A stretch of DNA of 64,000 bases from Ostrinia nubilalis (GCF_963855985.1 NC_087118.1:8184001-8248000); one strand, 5' to 3'; shown: positions 1-11,260, counted from the stretch's first letter. Made by a program: numbers and translations. The notes: generated from the letters alone by a model not told the origin.

Positions 1-1611
1 GAAAATAGCCGCTAAACTATCGAAATTTACTTATGCACTATATGAATTAAAAAAATGTACAGATTTAAAAACTGCAACCAGCGCCTATTATGCATATGCT
101 CATTCTTGGTTAAACTACGGAATCATTCTTTGGGGTAATAGTACAGAAGTAAATCAATTATTTATATTGCAAAAAAGATGTATTAGAATACTCGTTAACA
201 TTACAGATATGGAAAGTTGCAGACCTCACTTCATAAAACTTAACATTCTTACACTCGCCTCTTTGTATATTATAGAAATATGTAAACTTGTCAGAAAAAA
301 TTGTCATGAATATTCCCAAGCCAAAGATCTCTATCCTCAGGAAAGAAACCTTAGACATAGAAATAGACTAGTTCCACCTTTCACTAAATTACATCTAGTT
401 AGCTCAGGAACCTATTATATGTCAATAAAAATATACAGTGTGTCCGGGCATGTAGTGATCAAACTTTAAGGGCGTAATCTATGGACAATTTTATCGATGA
501 AAATACTTCAAATTTGGGGCCTGACCCATTTCTCGAAAAATTACATCGATTTAAGTTTTTAATTTTTAGTTTACACCTCTTCTTTAAAAAACAAGTGAAA
601 GCGTGGGTAGCTTAACATTAATAGGCAAATATTTTATATCATGCGATAGCCAATAAAATTATCTATTAGTAGAAGACGAAAGCAGACACAAGTCTCATAC
701 ATTTTATGGGAGTAAGAATGGATTTAATTAGAAAAATACATTACTTTTTTCACTTCTTTTTCAGTTATTTTCCAACACAAGAAAAACCAGGTCGTTAAGG
801 TATGTTTTATTTGCATTGTATTTATAGTATTTGAGCTATTCTACAAAACGAATGTAAATTTATTAGTCTACGTCTATTAGTTTCGACGTAATTGTTGAAC
901 AAAGATACCCCTTCCCAGCAGTTTCCATAGCGCACGCGACATGCGAAAATGCACTGCCTGAAAGAATCACACAACCTATTCCGATTACTATAGAAACCGC
1001 TGGGAAGGGGTATCTTTGTTCAACAATTACGTCGAAACTAATAGACGTAGACTAATAAATTTACATTCGTTCTGTAGAATAGCTCAAATACTAAAAATAC
1101 AATGCAAATAAAACATACCTTAACGACCTGGTTTTTCTTGTGTTGGAAAATAACTGAATAAGAAGTGAAAAAAGTAATGTATTTTTCTAATTAAATCCAT
1201 TCTTACTCCCATAAAATGTATGAAACTTGTGTCTGCTTTCTTCTTCTACTAATAGATAATTTTATTGGCTATCGCATGATATAAAATATTTGCCTATTAA
1301 TGTTAAGCTACCCACGCTTTCACTTGTTTTTTAAAGAAGAGGTGTAAACTAAAAATTAAAAACTTAAATCGATGTAATTTTTCGAGAAATGGGTCAGGCC
1401 CCAAATTTGAAGTATTTTCATCGATAAAATTGTCCATAGATTACGCCCTTAAAGTTTGATCACTACATGCCCGGACACACTGTATAACATGATACCTAAG
1501 GAAATAAAAGGCATTGAAAAAGATAATTTGTTTTGTAAAAAATTAAAAGAATGGCTACTAAGTAAATGTTTCTACACGTTAAAAGAATTCTTTGATCTCA
1601 AATCTAGATAA
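1..1611 (+). pseudogene. LINE reverse transcriptase, C-terminal part, split by a MITE
   Basis: The open frame runs from the window edge to the MITE at 436 and resumes after 1484, ending at TAA 1609-1611. It contains the region after the RT catalytic core that is conserved in Jockey/CR1 LINEs, seen as WLNYGIILWGNS followed by KRCIRILVNI. If one TA and the 1047-bp MITE are ignored, the frame continues exactly across the junction, so the insertion is the only lesion visible in this part. The catalytic core lies upstream of the window. The protein would normally act in target-primed reverse transcription. It is not expressible intact in its present state. Confidence 0.7.
436..1482. mobile_element. 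Mariner-type foldback MITE (TA target site), complete copy
   Basis: Two inverted arms of roughly 480 bp meet around 940-990. The outer ends read CAGTGTGTCCGGGCATGTAG on the left and its complement on the right. The copy is flanked by TA on both sides (434-435, 1483-1484), as expected for Tc1/mariner mobilisation. It has no transposase and is non-autonomous. A half copy with the same left end lies at 18918-19406. Confidence 0.9.
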
Positions 1612-1808
1612 ATAAATAAATATACCTAAGCAATTGTCTGTAATATTGTTATTTTGATAATTTAGATTTTAATATTGTATGTACCTATAATGTTGCAATG
1701 CCCTTACAGGGCCATGTTTCGGGACTCTGTATTAATATTTAAGATCCAAATGTACCAACATGATGCAATAAACATATATGACTATGACTATGACTATGAC
1801 TATGACTA

Positions 1809-2163
1809 GAAGAAGAGGAAACCACAAAGGGGATCCAGCGGAGCTTCATCTCGCCGGCATCACCACACATGAGCACGGTGGCTAAAAGAATATTTGCCTA
1901 CGTAGCAACCACGCTGGAAGTGGACGGAAGCAGTGCCACCGCTTCAGCCAGGCGACGTCGTGATCGTCGTAGACGGTGCTCTACCCCGCAACGTGTGGCC
2001 GCGCGGAATAATAGAAAAGGTACCCTGGCGCGGACGGGCAGGTTCGAGTTGCGGAAGTGCGGACTTCCCATGGAGTGCTACGGCGAGCAGCTACAAAGAT
2101 CGCGGTTCTACCTACGTAAAATATGTAATGTTTCGAACTTAAGCCCTCAACCAGGGGGTGGAA
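1809..2163 (+). pseudogene. BEL/Pao polyprotein, C-terminal end of the integrase region
   Basis: The frame around 1930-2060 contains GDVVIVVDGALPRNVWPRG, which is characteristic of the C-terminal domain after the BEL/Pao integrase core. Just upstream, in the same frame, RWLKEYLPT is followed by TAG at 1903-1905, so the gene is inactive. A purine-rich tract (AGGGGGTGGAA, about 2153-2163) immediately precedes TGTTAACGG, as a polypurine tract precedes a 3' LTR. The upstream part of the element is displaced by the LINE ending at 1808. Confidence 0.8.
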
Positions 2164-2255
2164 TGTTAACGGTAGAACCTTTGTAGTAGAACCTTATTAT
2201 AGAAACTGTAAATACTCATAGTAATAAAATGTAACTATTGTCTAATGTGTTAGAG
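2164..2255 (+). repeat. BEL/Pao 3' LTR, first part
   Basis: The LTR begins TGTTAACGG directly after the polypurine tract and is interrupted at 2255 by a 10.4-kb Gypsy element flanked by AGAG. It resumes at 12662. The joined LTR would be about 330 bp, from TG to CA. Confidence 0.65.
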
Positions 2256-3125
2256 TGCAACGGGGCGTCTTAGCTAGCTCAGTCTGACACCCCGCTGTTT
2301 AGTACTAAGTCCCAGTTCGCCTTCTGCGATGAGGGATGTGTACCTATCCAGGATGCCTACAGGGATATTTGACCAAGGAAACGCACAATCAATAACACAA
2401 TGGCACTTTATAATTCAGGTTCCACAATAATTTACTTATTCTAGTTTCACTGACTCTAAATTACTATTATTTAGATAATGAGCAAGTTATTCCACAATTA
2501 CAAATATACTATGGCGAGGGGGATAGCGACGCGCCCGGTTCGCGTCCCGAAACTAGTTCACGTATCCGCGAGAGGGGCGGCGCCCTGTGCGAGGTTTAGC
2601 GAGTGTTAGTATGGATACTTATAAACTAGGGGGGGGTAGGACGGTTCGCTCCCAAATCGGTAACCGAGGTTAACGAAGTGGGGATTCGTGCACCAAAGGT
2701 AAAAGGCTTGGGACCTACGTGGCGAGTGGGGAGGAATTACAGGAAGGGTGGCAGCGGGATTGCTACCGCAGGTCGGGATTGAGTAAAGCATGCACTCGGT
2801 AAGGATTTGAATGGGAATACAGGCAGCGATGGTTCGCTCGTGTCGCGGAAACCGCGCGAGCAGAAAGTCCTATCGAGCCAGGTTAGTGGGAACAGTGAGG
2901 GCAGCTATTCGCTAGGGACTCTTGTGCAATTAGCCGTGGGAAAGTTAGACGCGCGCGCGATCGTCTGGCTGTTGCGATGGCTCCCGAGCGAATGCTAGGC
3001 TCCCGCGGTCGCCGCCGTCTCTTATATTAGCTCGGTCCGTGCGGCGTGCGGCCGCGCAGCCGTAGGGTTGTCAAAATCTCTGCACTCGGTGCTAGGGCTG
3101 TCGATGCGTCGCGGGGCGCGTCACA
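2256..3125 (-). repeat. 3' LTR of the minus-strand Gypsy element (LTR A, 870 bp)
   Basis: On the minus strand it starts TGTGACGCGCC and ends CCCCGTTGCA. It is 444 bp shorter than its partner at 11348-12661. The missing block lies between two copies of a GCTAGGCTCC repeat present in the partner, consistent with a slippage or recombination deletion. The same LTR family recurs at 37838-39137 and 41906-44414. Confidence 0.88.
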
Positions 3126-3139
3126 TCCTCCCTTGTTTT
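3126..3139 (-). promoter_or_regulatory. Polypurine tract before the 3' LTR
   Basis: On the minus strand the sequence is AAAACAAGGGAGGA immediately upstream of the TG of the LTR. This is the expected position of the plus-strand DNA primer of an LTR retrotransposon. The same tract adjoins LTR C at 39138. Confidence 0.8.
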
Positions 3140-3348
3140 GGAGATTTTTACCTGGAAAAATCACAAGTCTGGTACATAAAGGTTCTTTAAGAACAACTAA
3201 AAGTCATGTTAATAATAAGTTATTTTTGGGTAACTTCATAACGAGTGAAAAATAAAAATGTAAAACATGACTGAACTTGTATTTAATCATTAGCCCAATA
3301 ATAACTCCTTATTTAAAACATGACAGTACATTTATTTACTTATAACAA

Positions 3349-3665
3349 TATTAGCTAACTTGGTCTTGGAACAATGTTGTTAAGGTACTCTTAACTTTTT
3401 TGCTTACAATGAACTAATTAATCGCTAATATAAGCTAACTTAGTTTTGAAACAATGTTGTTAAGATAGGTAGCTTTGACCTTTTGTTTACAATTAACCCA
3501 TTAAACGCTAATTTTAGCTGACTTAGTTTTGAAACAATGTTATTAAGATACCTTTAATTTTTTTTGCTTACAATGAACTAATTAAACGCTAATTTTAGCT
3601 AACTTAATTTTGAAACAATGTTATTAAGATACCTTTGACCTTTTGTTTACAATTAACTAATGAGC
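3349..3665. repeat. Tandem repeat, about 81 bp x 4
   Basis: Units starting with AGCTAACTTAGTTTTG recur at about 3353, 3433, 3516 and 3597, each containing AACAATGTTGTTAAGATA or a close variant. The block lies between the integrase fragment and the 3' LTR of the Gypsy element, in its 3' untranslated region. Confidence 0.85.
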
Positions 3666-3669
3666 TAAT

Positions 3670-4486
3670 TAAACGAGTTGTTTAATTTGTTATTACGAGT
3701 ATTTCTTGAAATATTTCTTTAATACAGTAATCGTATTCATGGCACTTGTTATTAATATTTCTAGTTTACTAGTTTAATTATTTAAATTACCATACTCAGA
3801 ACAGGCATCTGATTAATGTTAATAATTTCTATAATTATTAAAAGTTATACAAGATAATGGCAGTTAAGGGGTTAAGTTTTAATTACAATAATATTATTTC
3901 GTAATGGAATGCAGCCTGGCGCGACGGCGGCGCAAACATTTGACATTAGGCAGGTAAAATCTAGTTATGATTCATCTAGTAAGCGAGTGCTGTTGATCGC
4001 CCGTGGCGAATAGAAAAAATACGTTTCACTGATAATATGCAAATGAGCTCGCTCGGTGAATCGTTCTTACAATGTTTGTTTACTATTTAAAAGTTATCGA
4101 GAAACTGGTAGTACTATTGACGCGTAGCAAACCGGTTTGTTATTTATGTGAGTTTAGGTTGCGAGTTACGAGTAAATAACAATGTGATTTGCGTCAATAG
4201 TTATTTAACGAGATTAAATAGAACAATTTAACTATTTAAATTATACAGGGCTACTATGTAATGTTAATTAATAGTTATAGGTTATTGATATGTGATATTT
4301 GACGAGATTAAATTCAAGAACTGAATGATCTAGATTATACAGGGTTGCTATGTTATGTTAATTAATACTTTTACATTATTGACTTGTTTTTAATATTGAT
4401 GAATTTACTTTAACGAGAACTGACTAGGCAATTACTATGTATTTTGTATCTATCTATTAGAAACCTAACTTAGGTATAAAGTTAAG
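3670..4486. other. AT-rich 3' untranslated region of the Gypsy element with a 2 x 91-bp repeat
   Basis: There is no coding sequence. Two imperfect units start ACGAGATTAAAT (about 4208 and 4299) and share ATTATACAGGG and ATGTTAATTAATA. The rest is AT-rich sequence in which I recognise nothing. Confidence 0.6.
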
Positions 4487-5170
4487 CTACGAGTAAATGT
4501 TACTGGCCTTGTTCAGCTGGTCCTGGATTTGGCCGCGCCTCTTCTTTCTCCCCGGCCGCCTCCTGGTCTGGTCCTCAGCTCGGGTCGGCTCCTCTCCAGG
4601 GCCGGACTCGCGCCAGTCCAGGTCTTGTGGGTAGTCGACGGTGTCGACATCGAGGATTTCGGTCCAGTCAGTGGACCGGTTTGATGATATGGGTAGTGGT
4701 CTACTCGGGTTTGTAGACACTACGCTCCAGGTTTTGCGTGCGTTGTTGACCTGACAGGTTTTGCAATTCTTGACGTACGTTGACACATCTCTGTACATAC
4801 CGGGCCAATAATATCTTTGTGATATTTTGTTCAGTGTTTTTGCTGTTCCTAGGTGGCCTGCGGTTGGTGTATCGTGGTTTTCTTTCAGAATCTGGTCTTT
4901 TTCGTTGTTGTTTATGCATAGTTTCCAGTCTGATGATGTTGTTGTTCTTGGTCCGTATGCGTGATTTATTATTTTCTTGTGTAATTTGTTGTTTAACATT
5001 TTATAGTCCTTATTTCCGGTTTTTTGTATTTCTTGAATTTTCTTTTGGGTCCAGTCTTCTTTTGTTTCTTGTTTTAAGCGTGTTACGTGTTTATTTATTA
5101 CTTCTTGACTTTTAGGGTTCTGTGAATAGTCTTTTTTCTTGGTTGGTTTTTCGTGTGCGAGTTTGATCAT
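4487..5170 (-). pseudogene. Gypsy integrase fragment: H2C2 zinc-binding domain with a C-terminal tail
   Basis: The 227-codon frame contains an integrase-type HHCC zinc-binding motif, seen as GHLGTAKTLNKISQRYYWPG followed by CKTCQ. The DDE catalytic core that should follow is absent. After the zinc finger the frame passes directly into a basic, RGR/RR-rich tail. The zinc finger normally supports integrase multimerisation and DNA end binding, but without the core this protein could not integrate DNA. Whether the remnant is ever expressed is unknown. Confidence 0.75.
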
Positions 5171-7549
5171 GTGTTTTTCTTGCTTGTCGGTGTTTTAGCC
5201 ATTTCGTATGTAGGTACGATGTTGGCTTCTGTAGTTTTTCTTGACGTTGTTCCCACTTGTTCCCCTAGCTTGGTATTATCTTTAGGCCATTCTACAGGGT
5301 GTTGATTTCAATCCTCGCCATATTTATTTAGGTGATCTATTATGACTTATATAAACGCATTATCCACCAAAAAAAAATTACAAACTAAAGTACAATTTTT
5401 AGCGAATATTTTCCGTGCGACATCAACTGTACTGTGGCTCGTAATACTGCAATACGTTTCAACTGCGGCACCCATCGAGCTACGCGGATCGCTCGCTTAT
5501 CATGTCTGATAGTCTACTGAAGGAAGCCACGTAAAATAGGTAGTGTAAATAGGTATTTTTGTTTGACTAACTAAAGTTAAAGTTCGTTTTAAATTAGTTT
5601 GCTGTTTCCTATGTGTGTGTGTGTGTATTGGAGCGTACCTACGCGCTTTCCGCCACTACCTACCGCAATCGCGGGAGTATTTTGTACACAAAATTACCAG
5701 ATTATTTACTCCCTACATTAAAAAAAACACATTCCTTTAAGTTTAGAACTAGGTACCTACTCACCGATGCGACTTCAGATGCGTTTCCACGTGCCCTCCC
5801 GTAACAGTAAACCATGTTTACGTACCTACTCACGAGCACTGTACGTATGGTTTGGCATCTTCCTAACACTCACTCACTATTATTACACTCACTATCACAC
5901 TTTCACACTAAATACCTACCTACTCAAAACCGCACGAGAAAACAATCAAAAATCGCAAATTTGCAATTAGAAAAGTGCATTCGATGAAATACGTCCATCG
6001 AATGTCGTCGTGAATCGGTAGTTATCGTTATTCTTCATTTTCAACTACTTTACGTAATTTTTAACATCAGAAAAGTTTAATTTCGTCAGTTTAGTACAGG
6101 AAGTCTATCAACGAATGAGAATGTAAAAGCGGCGGGAAAAATACTTTGTTTAATCTTTGTGAACTAAAGATTCGTACTATCATTAATGCTCTTAAAGCAA
6201 GCTTTCAAAACACTCAAATGCAAATGATTTGTAGATCTTTAATTACTAATCGTTATTATTAAAACGATAAGAATATCAATAAATTTTGGTAGTTATTTCG
6301 TGTAATGAAATTACATTCATTTAAAATAATCCCGAACATGATGATGAATTATTTTATGTAAGTTATGAAGAATGGAAGTCTAACCTGAACCTAACTAACA
6401 TTCGTTCAGGGTATTTAAATTAAACGCCGATAGAAATGAAATTACGTTATTACGGTAGTAGGAAGTAATAAGTACTAGAAAACAGTTATCAAGCAGAGAG
6501 GAAGAGAAAAGTTGAAGTTACAAGGCAAGAAATAAGAAAATAGCGATTGAGTACTAGGTATTCTAAATACGAGCTAGATTTCGCGGAGCGTGCGCGCGGC
6601 CTCTCTGCGTGGATAGCAAAATCGGACTGATGAACAGAGAAAATCGATGATCCACGATTGAGCGCCGGCCGCCCGATGACGCCCGAAACACGAAGATGGG
6701 GAAGTACCTATTCCGTGCGAGCCCGATGTCCGTGCCGCGCGCAAGGCGGTGGTATTATTGTATTCAATTACAAGTCACCGCTCCAAATGAAAGATATGAA
6801 ATTTTCTTTTAAGATATGAAATTTTGTTTAGGTACTGAAATCAATCAAGTTTAAAAACAAAATCTTGTCTTATCTCCTATCGAAAGTGAAGGAACAAGAG
6901 TTTGCCAGTGTGTTATTTCTAGGTGTTCAGTTTGCGGTATTAAGTAAGTTAAGTTTTATTTTAATAATTACTATCGTAAAGACGTAAAAGTTATTAAGGT
7001 AGAGAGCTGGAAATGTAAGGAATAACGAACCTGTATGAAAGAGCATTATTGTCATCTGTTTACAGTACTTTTGAATGATAAGTAGGTACAAGCTTATCAC
7101 ACACATAAAAGCATGGTTTAATTAAAAAATAATAATAATGTAGGTTCTGTAAAAAAAAATATTTTGCGGAAGGAAGCAAATTCGTGTAAAAGGTTTTTTT
7201 ATTAATTAAAGAGTACTTAATTAATTAGTTTTTAGAACAACAAATAAACTCGTAACATGATAAGGTGTAAGTAACTAATTTACTCATTACATTTTTAGGG
7301 TAGATTTGTCGTCTTTGAACTCACAGCTGATTGTTGACTGACTCATGGGCGAGCGCGGGTAGTGGGGCGCGGGACGGGGGGCGCAGCGTTTGCCCGGGTC
7401 ACCGGGTGAGCGGCGCGCGCCGTTTGCGTTGGGGGACTATTCTGCACTGTAGTGGTCGATTATGGAAATCGTAGATATTTAAAAAATAATAATAAAAAAT
7501 TTGGAAGTCAGTTTTTTTGCTGATTCGTGATCAGAATAAGCTACTTAAT
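5171..7549. other. 2.4-kb non-coding segment where RT-RNase H would be expected
   Basis: This stretch lies between gag-protease and the integrase fragment. Neither strand shows RT motifs or a long credible frame. It is AT-rich overall, with two GC-rich islands (about 6580-6760 and 7330-7440), the second carrying an inverted CCCGGGTCACCGGGT. A short GT run lies near 5613. It may be captured host DNA or divergent element DNA. Confidence 0.55.
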
Positions 7550-8920
7550 CTACTCCCTAAATATGGCGGGTATTGAAATCAACATTTTGGCTCCTATTCT
7601 ATTCAATATGTCCATGCCGATCAGTATAATATTCGTGATTTGTGGATGATATAACACTTGGTGGTTAATTGTTTTTCCCTTTATATTTATTTGCAAGTCT
7701 AGTGCTTCTTTTATACGAGTTGTGTGCCCATCTGTCATGCTAGCTGTTATGCTTACTGTTTTCGGTTTCAAGTTTCTTTTCACGAATTTATTGTACACTT
7801 GGTCGTTGATGTATGATCTTGTGGCGCCGGTGTCTACGAGTGCTTGATATTTTTCGCCTAGTATCGATACATCTACGAATGGACGGTTATCTTTGAGTTG
7901 CGGACTCGTGTTTATTGTCATGGACTGTGTGTACTCATTTGTTTTCTTACAACACTGTTTACTCATTTTGCCGATCCTGCCACAACCGTTACAAAATAGT
8001 ATTTTCTTACTTCTGCAATCTTTCATGGAGTGCCCGTGTTTTCCACAGCTCCAGCAGCAAGTATTTGTGTTGTAATTGTGTATGTATGATGCTGTCTCCT
8101 TGTTTTCTTGATTTGTGCTTGTTTCGTGGTAGTTATTGCGTGGTTCTTGTTCTGTGAAGCTAGTTTGACGTTCTGCTGTGACATTTTCATAGTCGTTTGC
8201 TAGTTGTATTAATTTGCTTACCGAGTCTGCTTCTGATTTCTTGATATAAAACTTGTATTTTGCGTTCATGTTTTCGTAGATTCTATTGAGTTCTTCCTCT
8301 TTTGACATTTTTGCGTATCTGCGCATGAGCGTTTGTATTTCGATTAAGTAGTCTGTGAATTTTTGGCGGTAGTGTTGCCTATAATTCACTATTTTAGCTA
8401 ACAGGTCACTATCGCGGCTCACAAATGTCAACTTGAAGAGTTCTATGAATTCGTTCCATGTAGTAAACGAGTTTTTATTATTTCTATACCACAGTACGGC
8501 CTTTCCTTTCAGGAATCTGGGGAGCACTTTGAGTACTTTATCTGGTTTGACCTCGCCCGATGACATGAGTTCGTCTAGTTGCTCTAAAAACTCCACCGGG
8601 TCGTTGTATGTGTCAAAACTTAGGTTCCATCTGGATGTTATGCTTTCAGTCTGATCCATGGTGAACGACATGTTTGGTTTGTCGTTGTCTAGTTCTTGGT
8701 GCATCTCTGTGTCTTCGAAATCGGTTTCTGACTCACTGTCTTCGGCCGGCTTACTGGCGGACTGGACTGGTTGATGGGACTGCTTGGTTCTGAGTACTTC
8801 TGAGAGGTTCTGTCTCAGTTCTTGTACGGTTCTGTTCTCCGTTTTTATGTTTCTTCTCTTGCACTCGTTCTCAAGTTCTGTCTTCTTCAGTTTGTATATC
8901 CAAGATGTCGGTTCTGACAT
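7550..8920 (-). CDS. gag-pro: Gypsy gag-protease polyprotein (456 aa)
   Basis: The N-terminal region has a SAP-like helix-rich segment, followed by the conserved gag capsid region (FLKGKAVLWYRNNKNSF). Two zinc knuckles follow: CCWSCGKHGHSMKDC is a good CCHC motif and CNGCGRIGKMSKQCC is degenerate. The C-terminal third has a retropepsin active site (ALVDTGATRSYI) and the later ILIGMDIL block. The frame is open throughout and ends just after the protease, so gag and protease form one protein with no RT fused behind them. Gag would assemble particles and the protease would mature them. Because the copy lacks RT and integrase core, it could at most act with enzymes supplied in trans. The start was chosen at ATG 8918-8920, close to the LINE insertion point. 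Confidence 0.85.
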   Translation of the reverse strand: MSEPTSWIYKLKKTELENECKRRNIKTENRTVQELRQNLSEVLRTKQSHQPVQSASKPAEDSESETDFEDTEMHQELDNDKPNMSFTMDQTESITSRWNLSFDTYNDPVEFLEQLDELMSSGEVKPDKVLKVLPRFLKGKAVLWYRNNKNSFTTWNEFIELFKLTFVSRDSDLLAKIVNYRQHYRQKFTDYLIEIQTLMRRYAKMSKEEELNRIYENMNAKYKFYIKKSEADSVSKLIQLANDYENVTAERQTSFTEQEPRNNYHETSTNQENKETASYIHNYNTNTCCWSCGKHGHSMKDCRSKKILFCNGCGRIGKMSKQCCKKTNEYTQSMTINTSPQLKDNRPFVDVSILGEKYQALVDTGATRSYINDQVYNKFVKRNLKPKTVSITASMTDGHTTRIKEALDLQINIKGKTINHQVLYHPQITNIILIGMDILNRIGAKMLISIPAIFRE

Positions 8921-8948
8921 GTGTGGTTATCAATTTGGTCGGGTGCGA

Positions 8949-11260
8949 AGTTTTTTTTTTTTTTTTTTTTTTTTATGCTAGACAAGGCAGGTATTTGACC
9001 GCAATCGCACCTGGTGTTAAGTGAGATGCAGTCTAGGATGGTACATATCTGCCCTGTAAGTGCCTATTCACTCTCGCCTTGAAAACGCCCGGATTATAGT
9101 GTTCAGGAAATACAGCAGCAGGCAGCGAATTCCAGTCCCTAGCTGTTCGCATTATAAAGGATTCGTCGAAACGCTTAGTGCAAGCTGGTGGAATGTCGAC
9201 AATGTAGGGATGGTACGCTAGCCTGCGTCTGGTTCCCCGGTGATGGAAAGGGGCTGGTGGAATTAAGTTGTATAATTCCTTCGCACATTCTCCGAAGTGT
9301 AGCCTGTAGAAAACCGTTAGAGAAGCAACTTTACGGCGGTGGTCAAGTTCCTGGAGCGACGCTTCAACAAGGGTCGGGCTGTCGATTAGTCTCCTGGCAC
9401 GCCTTTCCACCGAATCCAAAGCAGCCAAATATTTCTTGGCAGAGCCGTCCCAGAGGTGGCAGCAGTATTCCATGCAAGGTCGGATCTGTGCTTTATATAA
9501 CTGCAGCCTTTGCTTATTGGAGAAGTACTGCCTTGCCCTCGAGAGGATACCAAGTTTTTTGGCAGCAGTTTTCGCTATGGATTCGATGTACTCGCCAAAG
9601 TTCAACTTGCTGGACATTTCGATACCCAAAAGTTGGAGTCGCTCGGTGATTTTAACAGGCACACCTCGGAATGTTGGAGCCAGACGAAATGGACTTCGTT
9701 TGGCGGAGAACAGACACGCCTGTGTTTTGGACGCGTTAAATTGGACCAGATTGGCATCGCCCTAATCAGAGACATCCTGAAGGGCCAAATTTAAGCGTTC
9801 GATAAGGGACTCACGACAAGACTCGACCTCACGCCTGCTGGCTTTTGCGCTGGAAAGATATTTGGCTGTCACTGTTGTGTCATCTGCATACCCAAAGGTA
9901 CCGGGTTTGAGCAGATCATTGATGTGCAGTAGAAACAGTGTTGCAGACAGCACCGATCCTTGAGGGACGCCAGCGTCAATAGGTTGCTGACTAGAAGTGT
10001 AGCCCTCAAGGACTACTCTTATTGATCGTCCCACAAGGAAATCGGAGATCCATTTGCATAAGCCAGCAGGGATTCCAAAAGATGGAAGCTTGTTTATTAG
10101 GCTGCCGTGCCAGACTCTGTCAAACGCCTTTGATACGTCCAGTGAAACGGCAAGGGCTTCTCCGTGTTTCTCAATGGCCTCGCTCCATAAGTGTGTGGCA
10201 TACACGAGAAGATCGCCTGTAGAACGACCATACCGAAACCCATACTGACGGTCGCTAAGTAGGTCATTTTCTTCAAGGTATGACAGGAGTCGGCCATTGA
10301 GGACACGTTCCATTATCTTGCAGAGTATAGACGTAACAGAGATGGGTCTATAATTTGTTGGGTCAGCACGACTGCCCTTTTTAGGTACGGGCTGTACATT
10401 TGCAAGCTTCCATGATCTAGGGACTAGTCCAGTCTCAAGTGAGAGTCTATACAGGCGTGTCAGAATAGGAGACAACTCCGGCGCACAGTTACGCAGGACT
10501 ATTGCTGGAATTCCGTCGGGTCCACTGGCTTTATTTATGTCAAGAGAACGCAAGACATTTAAAACCTCTCTCTGCCGTATGCGGACCTCACGCATGGTGG
10601 TAGAGGCAGGTGGTAATGAGGGTGGTATTTTTCCTGCAACGTCAAGACGCGAGCTATCAGCGAACAGGGTGGCAAAAAGGTTCGCTTTTTCCTCAGCAGA
10701 GTGAGCCAGTGAGCCATCAGGTTTCAGCAGTGGTGGCAGGCTGGGGCGACAGAAGTTGGATTGGATGGCCTTGGCAAGGGACCAAAACGCCTTGGACCCG
10801 GCTGGGTATGAAGCAAGTTTGGTGCCAATGCGTCCAATATGGTCGTAGCGAGCCCTGCGTAACGCCTTTTTGCAAGACTTGGAGGCTTGGTTATAGGCTT
10901 TCTTCAGGTTGCGAGTTTCAGGTGAGCCGCGCGTTCGAGCATCAGTCCATGCCAGAAAAGCTGACTGCTTACACGCTTCAGCAAGACGGCAATCAGCATT
11001 GAACCAGGGGCGAGCTTTGCTTCCTGAGGCGACGTCTGAGTAAGGAATGAAGAATTCCATACCCTGACGTATAACCTCTGTTATAGCATCGGCGCAACTC
11101 GTTGGGTCTCGAGAAGAAAAGCATGCCGGCCTCCAAGGGAAAGATGCGAAAAACTGACGCATCTCGTCCCAATCTGCTGACTTGTATCGCCATACTCGTC
11201 TTACTCCACAAGGGCCACGATCGGATGGGGAGTATGTCGATACAGTTTTCACCAGGCAGA
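8949..11260 (-). mobile_element. 5'-truncated LINE (Jockey/CR1 group), minus strand, with poly-A tail
   Basis: On the minus strand the element ends in a run of about 25 A (8949-8974 as T on the plus strand). It lies between the Gypsy primer-binding site region and the gag start. Its 5' end lies between about 11250 and 11330 and the exact junction is not clear. The target-site duplication could not be recognised with confidence. Confidence 0.8.
9033..11252 (-). pseudogene. LINE reverse transcriptase with a single in-frame amber codon
   Basis: The frame covers the endonuclease-RT linker, the RT core and the C-terminal region. Visible RT landmarks are GPDGIPAIVLRN, YRPISVTSILCKIMERV, LDVSKAFDRVWH, GVPQGSVLSATLFLLHINDL and YADDTTV. 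The C-terminal block includes RPCMEYCCHLWDGS. The only interruption seen is TAG at 9762-9764, where related LINE proteins usually have tryptophan. The frame is the same on both sides. The apurinic-like endonuclease is missing through 5' truncation, so this is a dead-on-arrival copy. Confidence 0.85.

Larger units (their letters stand above)
1..1808 (+). mobile_element. 3' end of a LINE (Jockey/CR1 group), entering from outside the window
   Basis: The segment holds the C-terminal part of a non-LTR reverse transcriptase, a short 3' UTR and a terminal run of TATGAC units (about 1777-1807). A foldback MITE (436-1482) interrupts it. Simple-sequence 3' tails are typical of LINEs inserted by target-primed reverse transcription. 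The tail abuts BEL/Pao coding sequence at about 1809, so the LINE appears to have inserted into the BEL element. Its 5' part and left target-site duplication lie outside the window. Confidence 0.75.

Noticed and set aside
2606..2998. Short frames repeated in LTRs A and B (61 and 63 aa)
   Set aside because: They are shared only because the LTRs are copies. LTR C does not keep them, and they have no recognisable domain.
3349..3665. CRISPR-like array
   Set aside because: Units are contiguous 81-bp tandem repeats without unique spacers, in a eukaryotic retrotransposon.
9188..9765. Plus-strand frames across the minus-strand LINE
   Set aside because: Shadows of the RT frame on the other strand, which has conserved motifs.
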